A stretch of DNA of 64,000 nt from Bettongia penicillata ogilbyi (GCA_023548195.1 JAJHZJ010000043.1:248001-312000), one strand, 5' to 3'. Positions 47,241 through 61,062 are shown, counted from the first letter of the stretch. The notes: generated by a model not told the origin, from the letters alone. Numbers and translations are program-made.

Positions 47241-48249
47241 CAGATACAAAGGGTTAAGACTTCAGTAGTTACAAGATAAAATTAATTTACTTGTAAATAG
47301 GATCAGAAAGAGAATGATACACGAATGATCTTAATCTTCTCGGGCAAAATAATTCCACAGTTGACAAAGCAGACATTGTGAGTGAGGTCACATAGTTCAA
47401 GGTGGTGAAGTTCCTTCCTAGCATTCACTGTCCACAAAGATCCCTTCTAGCTTACAAGACCTGGAAGGTAAGGGAGGGTCACTCAGCTGGGTGACAAATG
47501 TTGAAACAGAGCCACAGAAAGCACGGCCTAAAGACTGGGAAATAAGATTAAATGTCACCATTCCCACTTTTTTAAGTCTCTGCTTTAAATAGAATATTTT
47601 CCGCATAACCTGGCCACTTCATTGAATTTATCTTACCTTCCAAGGCCAGTACAGCATCGCCTCTTTTGACTGATACTGAACATGCTTCTATTTAACCAAA
47701 ACTTAGTCAAAGGAAGGGTGGTTCTGGAAGTGAAGGAAAGAGTCTCCAGCCTGGGTTGGGAACACAGGGGAACCTGTGTGTGAGGAATGATTCAGACTCT
47801 TGTTTCCACAGATATTATGTGATATATGACTTATGAAATCTAGGGGATCCATACTTACCAGAAAGTCTATTGACTTGCAGCAAATGCAGGAAAATAAATT
47901 GATTGTAGGAGACACTGACAACATAGACTAGTACTAGATTATCTTCCAGCAGAAGAAGAGGGGAAATTGAGAGACATAACAGAGAAATTTGTTTCCACAA
48001 ATTCAAAATAGCAGCAGAGTTGGACACATAATGAAGGAGCATATCTCACACAAAAGATAACAGGCAAAGTGAGGATCCAGCTGGTTTTAATCTTGTTTTG
48101 AGGTTGGACGTCAACTAAGAAGAGCAAAAGTTAAATCTTTCTTGGAATGCTCACACGTAATAAGCTTATGAATATTAACTTCTCCTCAGGAGGGCTAAAG
48201 ACTCATTTGAATGGCCATACAATGCATGTAGCAGGAGAGGAGAACATGT
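47241..48249. other. no recognised feature
   Basis: Could be further ERV interior, but no frame shows a retroviral domain on either strand. There are no repeats I can name. Confidence 0.35.
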
Positions 48250-48475
48250 GAGGTGGAACTATGTAGTAGGCATATTGGAAAGTTGTGCCCTGCATTACCC
48301 AGTCAATGGGGACACAGTGGAGGGACTTTGCAGGAGGGCATAGGTTTTTAAGGTCTACTTTTGTTTCTGAAGGGTGTGTCTATCCACCACTGCAGTCTAG
48401 TTAATAAATTTATTTCTTTTTATTTTATTTTAACCCCTCCTGAGTTTGAATGACTTCTCACATCTGGAAACCAGG
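48250..48475 (+). repeat. possible LTR 3' end with primer-site-like sequence
   Basis: A poly-A signal ('aataaattt', about 48402) is followed by a T-rich tract, then 'ggaaaccaggaggtgtcag', where 'ggtgtcag' could be the start of another tRNA-Leu-type primer site. No sister LTR is found. Tentative. Confidence 0.35.
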
Positions 48476-49349
48476 AGGTGTCAGTAGGGGCTGGTAGTCA
48501 GAGAAGCTGAAGAAATTGAAGTTGTATCTGGTGGACTAAGTCAGCACAGGCCTGGCCACATGGAGGGAGTTCATCACACTGAAATAACCAACCTCCTCAT
48601 CATTTCTCCTGGGGAGTAGGTGTACTGGGAGTTGGATGTGAACATTTGGGAGAAGTTAGACCATGGGGAGCTACAGGAATGAGCCATCACCAAAGCACTG
48701 CAGGATGAAGAAGGGGAAGCACAGGGAAGGCATGCTTGGCTGCCTTTATCCCCTCTCCCCTTGGGCCTTTGGGACCTGGGAGGAGTAAGGACTGACTGAG
48801 GGTGTTATCTAAAGAATCTTTGCCAGTGATCTGGGCTCTGGAGAGCTCCAGGAGACATCCCCCAGCCCTGCCTTGATCCATGCGCAGAAAATGCTTGCCA
48901 TAGCCCTGAAGAGCATAGATGCTACCAAAGGACTAGACACCCTTGGAGCTCCTGCCATCTTGGCTTTCCTTTATTTATCAGTTGTAATCTTGCTTGCCAA
49001 GTTATTTGTGTGTGTTTTGGACCTGTTACCTACTCTGGAAACTGCCCTGACTCCTTGTGGAAGGAATTGTGATTCCAGGGGGACGAGAGGTGAAAGTGGG
49101 CCACCTATCATTTTAACACCCTCAGGATGCCTATATCGGATTGCCACAATCTCTGGGCTACAGATAAGTTTTGGAGTGCAGAATTTTCCTTGGCTGAAGT
49201 ATCTGCCTGTGGGTTTTCTCTGCTGTGTCCTCATGGGGATCATGTGTCGTTCATGTTTACAGTGCCTTCCTGTGTGCAAAGAACTGTTCCCCAAGTCAAC
49301 TCCCACACTTCCAAACAAAAGAGAACAAGGGCAGTCGCTTCTAAGTTTA
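48476..49349. other. unassigned; contains an uncharacterised 181-codon open frame
   Basis: The frame at 48873-49418 (+) has two hydrophobic, Leu/Val/Cys-rich stretches that could span a membrane (about residues 28-50 and 110-125). It runs out into a SINE (49350 onwards), and a 131-codon frame is open on the other strand over the same bases. I recognise no family. It may be ERV interior after the LTR-like end at 48.47 kb, or chance. Confidence 0.3.
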
Positions 49350-49505
49350 TCCTCAATATGGATCACGATGAATGGAAATTGCCCAGGATGCAGTAGAGGA
49401 CCTTGGCCTTTTCTTTAACAAGTCTCAGTCTGATTCAGGAAGTACCCATTCAGTGACTAAGGTTTCATAAAATTGAAGCAAAGAATGGACTCTTAAAAAA
49501 TAAAT
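49350..49505 (+). mobile_element. RTE-associated SINE fragment
   Basis: 'ttgcccaggatgcagtagag', 'aacaagtctcagtctgattc', 'cccattcagtgactaagg' and an A-rich end match the 3' half of the SINE at 49785. Confidence 0.7.
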
Positions 49506-49568
49506 CTAGGAGGAGATGACCATCAAGTTTTCTGGGGCAAACAGAAACAATTGTTATTTACATTCATT

Positions 49569-49570
<2 letters not shown>

Positions 49571-49621
<51 letters not shown>

Positions 49622-49739
49622 AAGGAGGGAAGGAAGGAAGGAAGGAAGGAAGGAAGGAAGGAAGGAAGGAAGGAAGGAAGGAAGGAAGGAAGGAAGGAAG
49701 GAAGGAAGGAAGGAAGGAAGGAAGGAAGGAAAGAAGGAA
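49571..49739 (+). repeat. microsatellite (GA)n followed by (GGAA)n
   Basis: About 24 GA units (49571-49618) run into about 115 bp of GGAA repeats (49625-49739) with one variant near the end. The long frames across it on both strands are artefacts of the repeat. Confidence 0.98.
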
Positions 49740-49784
49740 AGTGTTATCCAACTGCCCATCCCTGGTGGGCAACTCCTTCTCTAC

Positions 49785-50045
49785 TCACAGGAGTTGTTTC
49801 GTCCTTCACTCTCAAAGAAGACCACAACATCAGCAAGGTGATGCCCTGACATGCAGGCAAAGTTGATTTAAGTGAGGCTGGGCTGTGTAAAGTCACTGGT
49901 TTCATTTTGTCCTCCAGAGCCATCTGGGTCCAGTGTCCAGCTATGGATCAGGATGACTGGAGATAGCCCAGGGTGCAGAGGGGATCTTTGACCTTTTCAA
50001 GTTGTGGTCCTTAACAGGTCTCAGTTTGACTTAGGCAAAGCCTAA
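49785..50045 (+). mobile_element. RTE-associated SINE
   Basis: 'caaagaagaccacaacatca', 'gtgaggctgggctgtgtaaa', 'gccatctgggtccagtg', 'actggagatagcccagggtg', 'cttaacaggtctcagtttga'. Same family as 40782-41050. Confidence 0.8.
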
Positions 50046-50049
50046 TCTG

Positions 50050-50700
50050 GAGTTGGTTGAGTGGACAAGCTAGTCGGCTGAGAGCCTTAGGAATATGAAC
50101 TTCACAGTCAGGGGAGGATTGACTGGACTGGGGAGTGATGAGGCAGCTGGAAAAACTAGCGGGCTCTGAAATATCTCAGGTCTGAGAGATAATACCTGAG
50201 GCCTGAGAGAAGAGACTGACAGTGCTGGGAGAGAAGGGGTGTATAGGAGAGATATCCCAGGGACTTTGCACCAGTTTCAACATGATGGTCAGGAGTATGA
50301 ATGTGTGAGAATCAATAAGGAGTGCCTGACACCTCCTCCCTGAGCCTGGATAACTGGGATTGCATTAGGAAAGTAGGCAGATGGGAGGGTTGGGGGAAAG
50401 AGAATGGGTTTCCTTTTGCATGTGGTAAAAGGAGGAGCAGGACAGGGCAGTGTCACTAAAGCTTCAAGAGGAAAGTATGAAGAGAAGGGGGTAATAGACC
50501 AAAAGAGAAAGAGCAGAATTAGGGAATGGAAGTTGAAGCTGGGGCCCTCCATCAATAAACGTTGATTAAGCACCTTCTGTTTGAGGCATTGTGTTAATCC
50601 CTGCCCATGTGAAGGAAGGCAAAAAACTCTGCTGTCACAGAGCTTGGGATCTAGTTCATGAATATGGGGAAGGTTTGCAAAGGAGCCCATCATCGAGCCC
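50050..50700 (+). repeat. old dispersed repeat, rearranged copy
   Basis: Parts match 30180-30600 ('gggaggattgactggact'-type, 'ggagagatatc', 'agtgtcactaaagctt') and the repeat start ('gattaagcacct', about 50567). The order is altered relative to 29660-31215. Confidence 0.5.
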
Positions 50701-50839
50701 ACCCCTGACTGATATACTGAAAAGAGTGTTTTGGAATAAAAATATAGTTAAACAGGGAAATAAGGGAATAAATGGAGGGAGGGCAATAATGGTATAAGAA
50801 GGAGAGTAGAACTGGAAAGGAAATAGTGAAAAGTCAAAT

Positions 50840-51085
50840 AAAAGTAATGAGACATTTATACAGCACTTACTATGTGCCATGCACTTCACAAACAATGCTG
50901 CATTTTATCCTCATAAAGGCCCTAGAAGTTAAGTGCTATTACTCTGTCCAGTGTACAGATGGAAAAACTGAGGCAAAGAGGGGTCTTGTGACTTGCCCCA
51001 GGTCACAGAACAAGCAAGTATCTGAGGTGGAAATGGGACTCATGTCTTCCTGACTCAAGTGCACCACCAGCTGTATTCTGACTTT
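50840..51085 (-). mobile_element. MIR SINE, antisense
   Basis: Well-preserved antisense MIR: 'tatacagcacttactatgtg', 'attttatcctcataa', 'agatggaaaaactgaggcaa', 'cttgtgacttgccccaggtc', 'cttcctgactcaagtg'. Confidence 0.88.
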
Positions 51086-51247
51086 TAAACAGAATGCCTT
51101 GAAAATGCTCACACATGGATGACATGGGAGACAGAAAGAGAACTAGACAAAAGTTCTTGTTCTGAGGGATGGAAATTATTTTTTTTAGCTGTCTAACAAG
51201 TTAAAAGGAATTGCTGCTTACAGTTAAAAAGGATTTTTTTCTATTGG

Positions 51248-51575
51248 CTCATGACAGGTTGTGTTTGTCCTTTGTTTTCAGAGGACAATGACATCAGAGA
51301 AATAATGGCATGAATTGCACTTGACTTTGTTTTGAGTGGGGGAGGGCTGTGCAACATCACTAGCTTCACTTTCTCCTCCTGAGTCATCTGAATCCAGTGA
51401 CCAGATATTCATCAGGGTGACTGGAGATGGCCCAGGGTGCAATGGGAGATCTTGACCTTTTAGGCTAAGGCCTTTTCAGGTACTCACTTAAAGTGAGGTA
51501 ATGCTCATTCAGTGAGTAGGCATCTTTCAAAGGTAGTCAAGGGATGGCACCTTTAATAGAAAAGAGAAAACAAAT
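51248..51575 (+). mobile_element. RTE-associated SINE
   Basis: Complete-looking copy: 'gtttgtcctttgttttcaga' start, 'gggggagggctgtgcaacat', 'tcatctgaatccagtgacca', 'gactggagatggcccagggt', end 'aagggatggcacctttaata' plus A-rich tail. Confidence 0.85.
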
Positions 51576-51949
51576 AGATAAATCACTCCGGGAGGGGCAG
51601 AAACATCAGGGTTCAAGTAGTATATTAAATGACCAATATACTTGAAGGCTAATTGTATACGCGGTTGGTTTGTTTATTTTTTTTAAATGATGTTTATACA
51701 CAAAACAAATTTGAAAGGCTAGAATTTCTTTAGACTTGGCTTTCTTTTTTTTTACTGCTGGAAAACTGGCAAACATTGCCTGAAACCCTCCTGAATGACT
51801 AATCTGAGAAGCGCCAGTTAGAAGAGTATATAGAGGAAGGAGAGGTTCACATGAGAAAACCTTAACTGACCAATGAGTGGCAACATCATCTGCTTTTGAA
51901 GAATGGTTATGGTGGACCATGGTGCCATGATGGCCTCTGCTGGGCTTGT
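51576..51949. other. no recognised feature
   Basis: Intron-like sequence ahead of the duplicated block; no family recognised. Confidence 0.4.
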
Positions 51950-53850
<1,901 letters not shown>

Positions 53851-54365
53851 GGGTACATGCCTTTCTTCAGAAGATGAAGGTCACTGATGAAGGTTCTATT
53901 TTGTGTCTGAAAATGGAAGGATGAAATGAGGGAAAGTAATTCATACTGACCAGTGGCAAAACAACCAAAGGAGGCAGCAGATTTCCTCATGAACTGAAGG
54001 TTTATGAGAAAGGAACCATCTGGATGTTCTCACAAACAGAATGTCTTCAGAATATGGAAAAGGATTTCTGTCAACATTATGTCAATTGAGGAAAAATGAA
54101 ATGGAAGACCATCAGATTCCAAACTCAGTGACAAAATACATGTTGTGAATTGTAACAGGCTGGAAACATAGATGACATTTCTGGAATATCAGGGTATTCT
54201 CCAATCTGGCCAGCCTTCCCTACATACAGTCCTTCAGTCAGCCTTTTAACTCATCCTCTTGACTCTTGTTCTCTCAAGTCTCTAGAGTCCTATGGGGTAT
54301 ATTTATACTATTTATTTCTCATAAAGGCACCGGTAAAAAAAATTCCTGAAAAATTAGCTCACAAC
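53851..54365 (+). pseudogene. ZNF exon 3' tail / 3' UTR
   Basis: Continues past the finger remnants and matches 5640-5990 from about 54060 on (see that entry). It ends at the half-L1 insertion, just after 'aaattagctca'. Confidence 0.6.
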
Positions 54366-54384
54366 TCCACTATCCGTGCTTTAA

Positions 54385-56735
54385 AGTCTCATTTTCCCCA
54401 CATTCCCTCCAACATTTGTCATTTTCCTTTTCTGTCCTATTAGCCAATCTAATACGTATAAGGTAGTACCTCAGAATTGTTTTAATTTGTATTTCTCCAA
54501 TCAGTGCTGTGTTGGAGTATTTTTTCATATGGCTATAGATAGCTTTGATTTCTTCATCATATATCCTTTGATCATTTATAAGTTGGGGAGAGGCTCTTAT
54601 TTTTATAAATTTGACTCAGTTCTCTATATGTTTGAGAAATGAGGTTTTCATCAGAGAAATTCGCTTCAAATTTTTTCACAAGTACTATTGCTAACTGTAT
54701 ATGCCTTCCTCCTATTTCCCCCATTTATTCTATTCTCTCTCTCCTTTCACCCTGTCCCCCTTTAAAAATGTTTTGCTTCTGATTCCCCCTCCCCCTCCCT
54801 TCTATCACATTTCCCCTCTCTTATCCCTTTCCCCTCCTACTTTCCTGTAGGGTAATATAGATATCTATGCCCAATTGAGTGTGTATGTTATTTCCTCTTT
54901 AAGGCAATTCTGATGAAAGTAAGGTTTACTCACTTCCCCTCACATCCCCACTCTTCCTCTTCACTATAAAACCTTTTTCCTACTTTTATGAGAAATAATT
55001 TTGCCCTTTCTTTCTCTCCCTTTCTCTTTCTCTCAGTATATTCTTGTCTCACACCCCTTAATTTTATTTTTAGATATTATTTCTTCATATTCAACTTACA
55101 CCTATGCCCTCTGTCTGTATATGCTCCTTCTAACTACCCTAATAATGAGAAAGTTCTTATGAGTTACTAGTATCATCTTCCTATGTAGGAATGTAAACAG
55201 TTTTACCTTTTTAAGTCCCTTATGATTTCCCTTTCCTCTTTATATTTTTAGGACTCTCTTGAGCCTTGTATTTGAAAGCCAAATTTTCTATTCATCTCTG
55301 GTCTTTACATCAAGAATGCTTGAAAGTCTTCTAACTGAATGTTCATCCCTCCCCCCTAAAATTTATACTCATTTTAACTGAGTAAGGAATTCTTGGTTGT
55401 AATCCTAGTGCCTTTGTCCTCCAGATTACCATATTCCAAGCCCTCCAATCCTTTAATGTAGAAGCTACTAAATTTTTCCTGACTGTGGTTCTATGATACT
55501 TAAATAGTTTCTTTCTGGCTTCTTGTAATATTTCCTCCCTGACCTAGTAACTCTGGGATTTGGCTATAGTATTCCTGGCAGTTTTCATCTTGGGATCTCT
55601 TTCATGAGGTGATTGGTGAATTCTTTCAATTTCAATTTTATCCTCTAGTTCTTCCTTGAAAATTCCTTGAAAAATGATTTCTAGGCTCTTTTTTATCTTG
55701 GCTTTCAGGTAGTCCAATAATTTTTAAGTGATCTCTTGTGAATCTCTTTTTCAGGTCAGTTGTTTTTGCAATGAGATATTGTATATTGTCTTGTACTTTT
55801 CATTCTTCTGGTTTTATTTTACTGTTTCTTGACTTCTTATAAAAATCATTAACATCCATTTACTCCATTCTAATTTTAAAGGAATTCTTTTCTTCAGTGA
55901 GCTTTTGGACCTCCTTTTTCATTTGGCCAGTTCTGGTTTTTAAGACCTTCTTCTCTTCATTAGGTTTTTGAATCTCTTTTACCATTTGGCCTAGTTTATT
56001 TTTAATGTGTTATTTTCTTCCATATTTGTGTGTGTCTCCTTTAGCAAGCTGTTGACTTTCTCTTCCCAATTTTTCCTCTATCTCTTTTAGTTGCTTTTCA
56101 AAATCTTTCTTTCAAAATCCTCTCTTTTATGGCCTGAGATCAAATCACATTTTTCTTGGAGGTAAGTAACAGATTCTTACCTCAGTGCTAGCAAAAAGAT
56201 CCTGTGATCTCCTTCTGACTTGTTGTTCAACCCCCTACCATCTGTGGTACCTCCAGAAGCAGTTACTGCTGCCGCTACCACTGCCACTTCTAATTCAATT
56301 ACTCCCAAGGTCTATTCCTGGTTTTCTGGGGCCAGGGCTGTGCTGGGGCTGGGGCTAAACTATGCTCCTCTCTCAGAAAAATGGGGTGAATCTTTCCTGC
56401 TAACCATCTAAGTTGTCTGGCTTCTGTGGACTGAGAGGTCTGAAAATCATCACTATTGCCAGTGATTCAGTTGCCTGAGGCGTGCTCCTGATTTTCTGGG
56501 ATCCAGTCTGGGCTAGCATGACTTCCACTGGACTGCACTCCTCTCTCAGCCTGGTGCCACAGATCTTTTCTCTTGACCTTCCAGGTTGTCTTAGGCTGAA
56601 CATTTGTTTCACTCTATCTTTTTGTGAGTTCCATTGCTCTAGAATTTGTACAGTCATTTTTAAGGTGTTTGGAAAGGTTTGAGGGAGAATCAGGTGAGTC
56701 CCTGACTTTATTCCACCATCTTGGCTCCACCTCAT
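54385..56735 (-). mobile_element. half-L1-like element fused to an L1 ORF2 3' piece
   Basis: On the minus strand the element begins with an L1 5' end ('gaggtggagccaagatggtg', about 56733). ORF1 follows with a coiled coil ('LKEIEEKLGREKVNSLL' region, about 56.05 kb; 'KKEVQKLTEEKNSFKIRM', about 55.9 kb), then the RRM part and C-terminus to about 55.3 kb and a purine-rich 3' UTR to about 54.7 kb. From about 54690 to 54385 comes sequence equivalent to L1 ORF2 near its 3' end. Full-length ORF2 is absent. It lies between ZNF tail and KRAB-A sequence that are adjacent in the other unit (6.0-6.29 kb). Confidence 0.65.
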
Positions 56736-57519
56736 CTAAGTATTTTTTTTTAATAAGAATGAAACCTCTTTTCTCTATCATAGTTACTCTTGTTTCTTTG
56801 TAATGAAATAGTATAACTAAGGAATATATACCATAGACAAATGAAAGCAATCATTAATAAAGGCATAATCTGTTTTGACAACATCATACCCAGGGTGACC
56901 TCAAGCCAGCAAAATAACAACAGATAACTCTTGTTCACTTGACTGGAAATCATGTCATATCATTCAGTTCAGTGCAGATTCTGATGCATATCTCTTTAGA
57001 ATACTCTTCATGTTTTCATCCAGATAAGACTTTATTTCAGCCCCTCAGAAAAAAAACAAGATCTTCAACTTTGTTCTCTTTTAAGTGATCACATAAAACT
57101 CCCCACTATCCTGAATACACTGTACTTGACAGTTTCTCACAAAGACTTCTCAGAATTTTCTTCAGAACATGTCACATTTATCAGTTCTTAGAAGAAATAA
57201 ATTTCACATCATCCTCTCTTTCTCTACCACAGATTCACCTACCTCCCAGATAGAACACAAACTTTCTCTCTGGTTTCATAGGAAGACACAGTCTATAATA
57301 AGACATTTCATTCCAACTGATGATATTAAATGCTTTTCTCAAAATTACATTGAGCTCTTAATGACTGTGACTTTAAAAGTTGACTCTGCATTTATAAAGT
57401 GTATGATGTTTGGACAAATCTCTTCTGTGGGCTTCAAGTTTCCTCCTGTAAATTGATGAGGATTGGACTATTTAACTCTTAGGTGTCTTTCAGCTCTCCT
57501 ATGACTTTTGATGATTTAG
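56736..57519 (+). other. duplicated unit, sequence 5' of second KRAB-A exon
   Basis: Aligns with 6291-7031 throughout and ends with the acceptor 'gatgatttag' (AG 57518-57519). Confidence 0.72.
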
Positions 57520-57646
57520 GAACTGATGACATTCAAGGACATTACTGTGAACTTCACCCAGGAGGAATGGAGCCCCTTGGAACATCCCCAGAAGGAGATG
57601 TACAAGAAGGACATTGTGGAGAATGCCTAGAACCTGCTCTCCCTAG
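57520..57646 (+). pseudogene. KRAB-A box exon with premature stop
   Basis: Again exactly 127 bp with acceptor and donor ('gtaagg' from 57647) in place. It encodes 'MTFKDITVNFTQEEW', 'EHPQKEMYKKDIVENA', then a TAG at 57628-57630 where most KRAB boxes have Arg/Gln after ENY. The canonical V-M-L is D-I-V here. The exon is thus truncated within the box and would not support TRIM28 binding. It lies about 3.3 kb after the preceding ZNF tail, of which about 2.35 kb is the half-L1. Confidence 0.85.
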
Positions 57647-57819
57647 GTAAGGATACTTCCTCTAGTAACTCTGAGTCTCCAATCAAAGGACACATTTTTA
57701 TCCTCTAGTATGCAAAGTTTAGAACTTTTATCAACTTATTAGAGAGAGAAAAGTGTTGGTCTTTTGTGTCCAAGAGACAGTCTCCTCATGCTACCTAGTT
57801 TTCCTATAAACAGTCTTTG

Positions 57820-59110
57820 TGGGGGCAGAGCCAAGATAGCAGAGCAGAAGGATGTCCCTGCTCTACCTCTGCCTCCATAACCCATAAAATACCTGTAAAA
57901 ATGACTCTAAACAAATTCCAGAGGTCAAAGGAAATAAGATTAAAACCAAGAATCAGCTTTCCAGCAAAATGAGTATAATACTTCAGGGGGAAAATGGAAT
58001 TCCAATGAAATAGAGAACTTCCAAGCATTCTTGTTGAAAAGACCAGAGCTGAATACAAAACTTGACTTTCAAATACAAGAATCAAGAGAAACATGAAAAG
58101 GTAAACAGGAAAGAGAAGCCTTGAAGAAAGTCATTAAAGTTGAACTGTTTACATTCCTACATGGAAAGATGTTTATTTATAACTTATGACACCTTTTTAT
58201 ATATGTAGGTGGGTATGGGTGTGTAGGTATGTGTATATTATATATATGTAGGTATGCATACATACGTGTGTGTGTGTGTGTGTGTGTGTACAGGGCACAG
58301 GGTGAGCTGAATATGAAGGTAGAATACCTAAAAAAATAAAATTTACTGTTGAATGGAATGTACTAGGAGTTAGAGAAAGGGAGAGGTAGAATATAGCAAA
58401 TCACCTCACATAAAGAGGGGAAGAAAGAGTTTTTACAATGGAGGAGAAGAGGGGGGAGATGAAAGGAAATAATTGAGCCTTACTCTCATGGGATTTGGTA
58501 TAAGGAGGGAATAACACACTCAGTTGAATGTGGGAATCTATTTTACCCTGCAGAAAGGCAAGGGGGAAGGGGATAGGAGAGGGAAGATAATAGAAGGGGC
58601 AGCAAATTAGGGAAAAGAATAATCAAAAGCAAACACTACTGTGTGGGAACAAGTCAAGGGAGAGAATGGAATAAATAAAGGGCAGGATAGTACAAAAAGA
58701 AATGTGGTTAGTCTTCTACAACGTAACTATTATGGAACTGCTTTGCATTTTTATACATATAAGACACATATTGATTGCTTTCTCAATGAGGATGGGTGGG
58801 GAAGGAGGGAGAGAATATGGAACTCAAAGCTTTAAGAATGAATGTTAAAAATTGTTTTAGCATGCAACTGGAAATTAAGCTATACAGGCAATGGAATATA
58901 GAAATCTATTCTGCCCTACAGGAAAATAGAGGGGAAGGGGAATGGAAGAAGGGTGGGTAATAGAAGGGAGGACAGATGAGGAAAGGGTGGATGGAGTGCA
59001 TGCTCTCCTGGCATGAGGGGTGGGTAGAGATGGGCAGAAAATTTTGAATTTAAATTCTTATGGAAGTGAATGTTAAGAACTGAAAATAAATAAATTAGAT
59101 ATTAAAAAAA
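57820..59110 (+). mobile_element. compact half-L1-like element with both L1 ends and TSD
   Basis: It starts at an L1 5' end ('gggggcagagccaagatagc', 57821-57840) and ends in a typical L1 3' tail ('aaaataaataaatta', A-run to 59110). The TSD 'agtctttg' is at 57812-57819 and 59114-59121. It is only about 1.29 kb: 5' UTR of about 110 bp, then directly the end of ORF1 ('YPAK/F.AKMSI' region) and a purine-rich 3' UTR. Most of ORF1 and all of ORF2 are absent, so it must have been mobilised in trans. A (GT)n tract lies at 58266-58289. Confidence 0.78.
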
Positions 59111-59205
59111 GAAAGTCTTTGCACTGTGTGATAGGAGCCTGAGGATTTCCATTGTTGGTCCAGGTACTATCTTTTACCAATTTTAGGTCGCTTCAGATCA
59201 AAGAT

Positions 59206-59505
59206 CAAAAATGATATCCATGCCCAGAGAAAGAACCAATGGTGCCTAAATACAGATTGAAGCATACTTTTTTACTCTATTTTTCTTAAGGTATGGGTGG
59301 ATTTTGGTCTGTGTTTTCTTTCACAACATGACTAATATGGAAATGTTTTGTATGACTACACATGTATAACCTACATTGAATTGCTTCCTATCTCAATGAG
59401 ATGGATGGAAAGAGAGAAATGGAATTTGGAACTCAAAGTTTTTTAAAATGAATATTAAAAACTGTTTTTGTATGTAATTGGGGGGAATATAATAAATTCA
59501 AAAAA
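59206..59505 (+). mobile_element. L1 3' end fragment
   Basis: 'atccatgcccagagaaagaa', 'catgactaatatggaaatgt', 'cctatctcaatgagatgg' and an A-rich end near 59505: only the 3' UTR. Confidence 0.75.
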
Positions 59506-59529
59506 ACATTAAAAAGAAATACAGAGTGA

Positions 59530-61060
59530 ACTGAATCAAATTTATAGAAATAAGAGTTATTCCTCATTTCATAAGTGATCAAAGGTTATGAATAAGCGGT
59601 TTTCAGACAAAGTAATCAAAGCTATCTATAGTCATATGAAAAAGTACTCTATATCACTATGGATTAGAGAAAATCAAATTAAAACAATTCTAATCTACCA
59701 GCCCACTCCTATTAGATTGGGTAATTTGACAGAAAAGGAAAATGACAAATGGTGAAGGGTATGTGGGGAAATTGAAACATTAATGCACTGTTAGCAAAGT
59801 TGTATATTGATTCAACCATTCCGGAGAACAATTTGGAAAGAGAAATTATTATTTCTCTCTAATATTAATAACCATTTGCCATTGGGTGGATCCAGGATTT
59901 TTCCTCTTTTATTTCTTCATTCAGAAATTAACTTCTTTAGACTATTTAGATAGCCTTTGAAGTGTAGGGCTGATAATGAGATGAAATTTTGGGTAAAAGA
60001 GGGAAAGTTCAGATCTGATCAAAAGGTAAAGAAATTCTAATTCAGATAAATTGGTGGGTTCTGGACCATTGTATTTTAGTGAGACAGGTCTGGATCAAAG
60101 TAGATTCCCTCACTTGTTTAGATTACCCTATACCCTAGTATGGGTATAGATAAATTGCTTTCTCCACGGCTGAGTGATCAGAGTCTCATCTTCTAGACCC
60201 ACATTAGAATAAGTCCATGTTTCATTATAATATTCATTCTCATTACTTCTTAATCAGAATTAATTTCTACCCTCAGGAACATCCATTATTCGAAGGACAC
60301 ATAAGCAACGAATAAGTTCTATGAGGGGTCTTTGTTTTAGGAGAGACAATCAAATGACTCTTTTATTAATTATCCATGAGTAATAATGAATAAAATGATT
60401 AATTACCCAGAGAATATGACTCAAACTTTATTACATCACAACTATGCACACCCTTTGACAAAGTAATACCAGTACTAGGCCTGTGTCCGACATAAAAAAA
60501 TAAAAGGAGAAAAGGATCTGTACAAAAAGATGCATAATAACCCTTTACATGACAATGATTTGGAAATTGAGGGGATGGTCATCAATTGGGGAATGACTCA
60601 ACAAAGTGTTGTGTATGATTGTGATGGTACTACTGTACTATAAGAAATAATGAGCAGGATAGTGTCAGAAAAAGCTGAAAAGACTTAAAAGAACTGATAC
60701 AAAGTGAAATGAGCAGAACCAGGAGGACATCATATACAATAACAGCAATTTTGTATGATGATCAACTGTGAATGACTTATTTATTTTCAGCAACAATAAT
60801 CCAAGATAATTCTGAAAGATTTAGGATGAAAAACTTTATCTATCTCTAAAAAAGGAACTGATGGAGTCTGAATGTAGTTGAAGCATACTTTTTCTATACT
60901 TTATTTTTCCTGTTTTGTATCTGTTTTCTTTATAACATGACTAACATGGAAATATTTTGCATGACTGCATGTGTATAATCTATATCTAATTGCTTGTATT
61001 CTCAGTGGGAGGGATGGGGAGGGAAGGATGGAGAGAATTTGCAACTCAAAAATGCTTTAG
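59530..61060 (+). mobile_element. L1 ORF2 3' part, split by an insertion
   Basis: 59530-59838 and 60429-61060 are neighbouring segments of one L1 ('aagtgatcaaaggttatgaa', 'gaacaatttggaa' | 'aactatgcacaccctttgac', 'ggtcatcaattggggaatga', 3' UTR 'gcatgactgcatgtgtataa'). The 590 bp between them are foreign. The copy is old and frame-broken. Confidence 0.75.
59839..60428. other. unclassified insertion within L1
   Basis: About 590 bp, AT-rich, non-coding. It begins with a near-perfect 8-bp inverted repeat ('agagaaat-tatt-atttctct', 59838-59857) and ends in 'attaattacc'-rich sequence. It could be a solo LTR or a non-autonomous element. I cannot define ends or TSD. Confidence 0.45.
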
Positions 61061-61062
61061 CC

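Noticed and set aside
48971..49366. A 131-codon minus-strand gene opposite the 48873-49418 frame
   Set aside because: No domain, no start context or splice support. Two opposed open frames over the same DNA suggest chance.
49523..49841. Open frames encoding long RE/EGRK or SLSL/FLPS repeats
   Set aside because: Pure translation of the GA/GGAA microsatellite.
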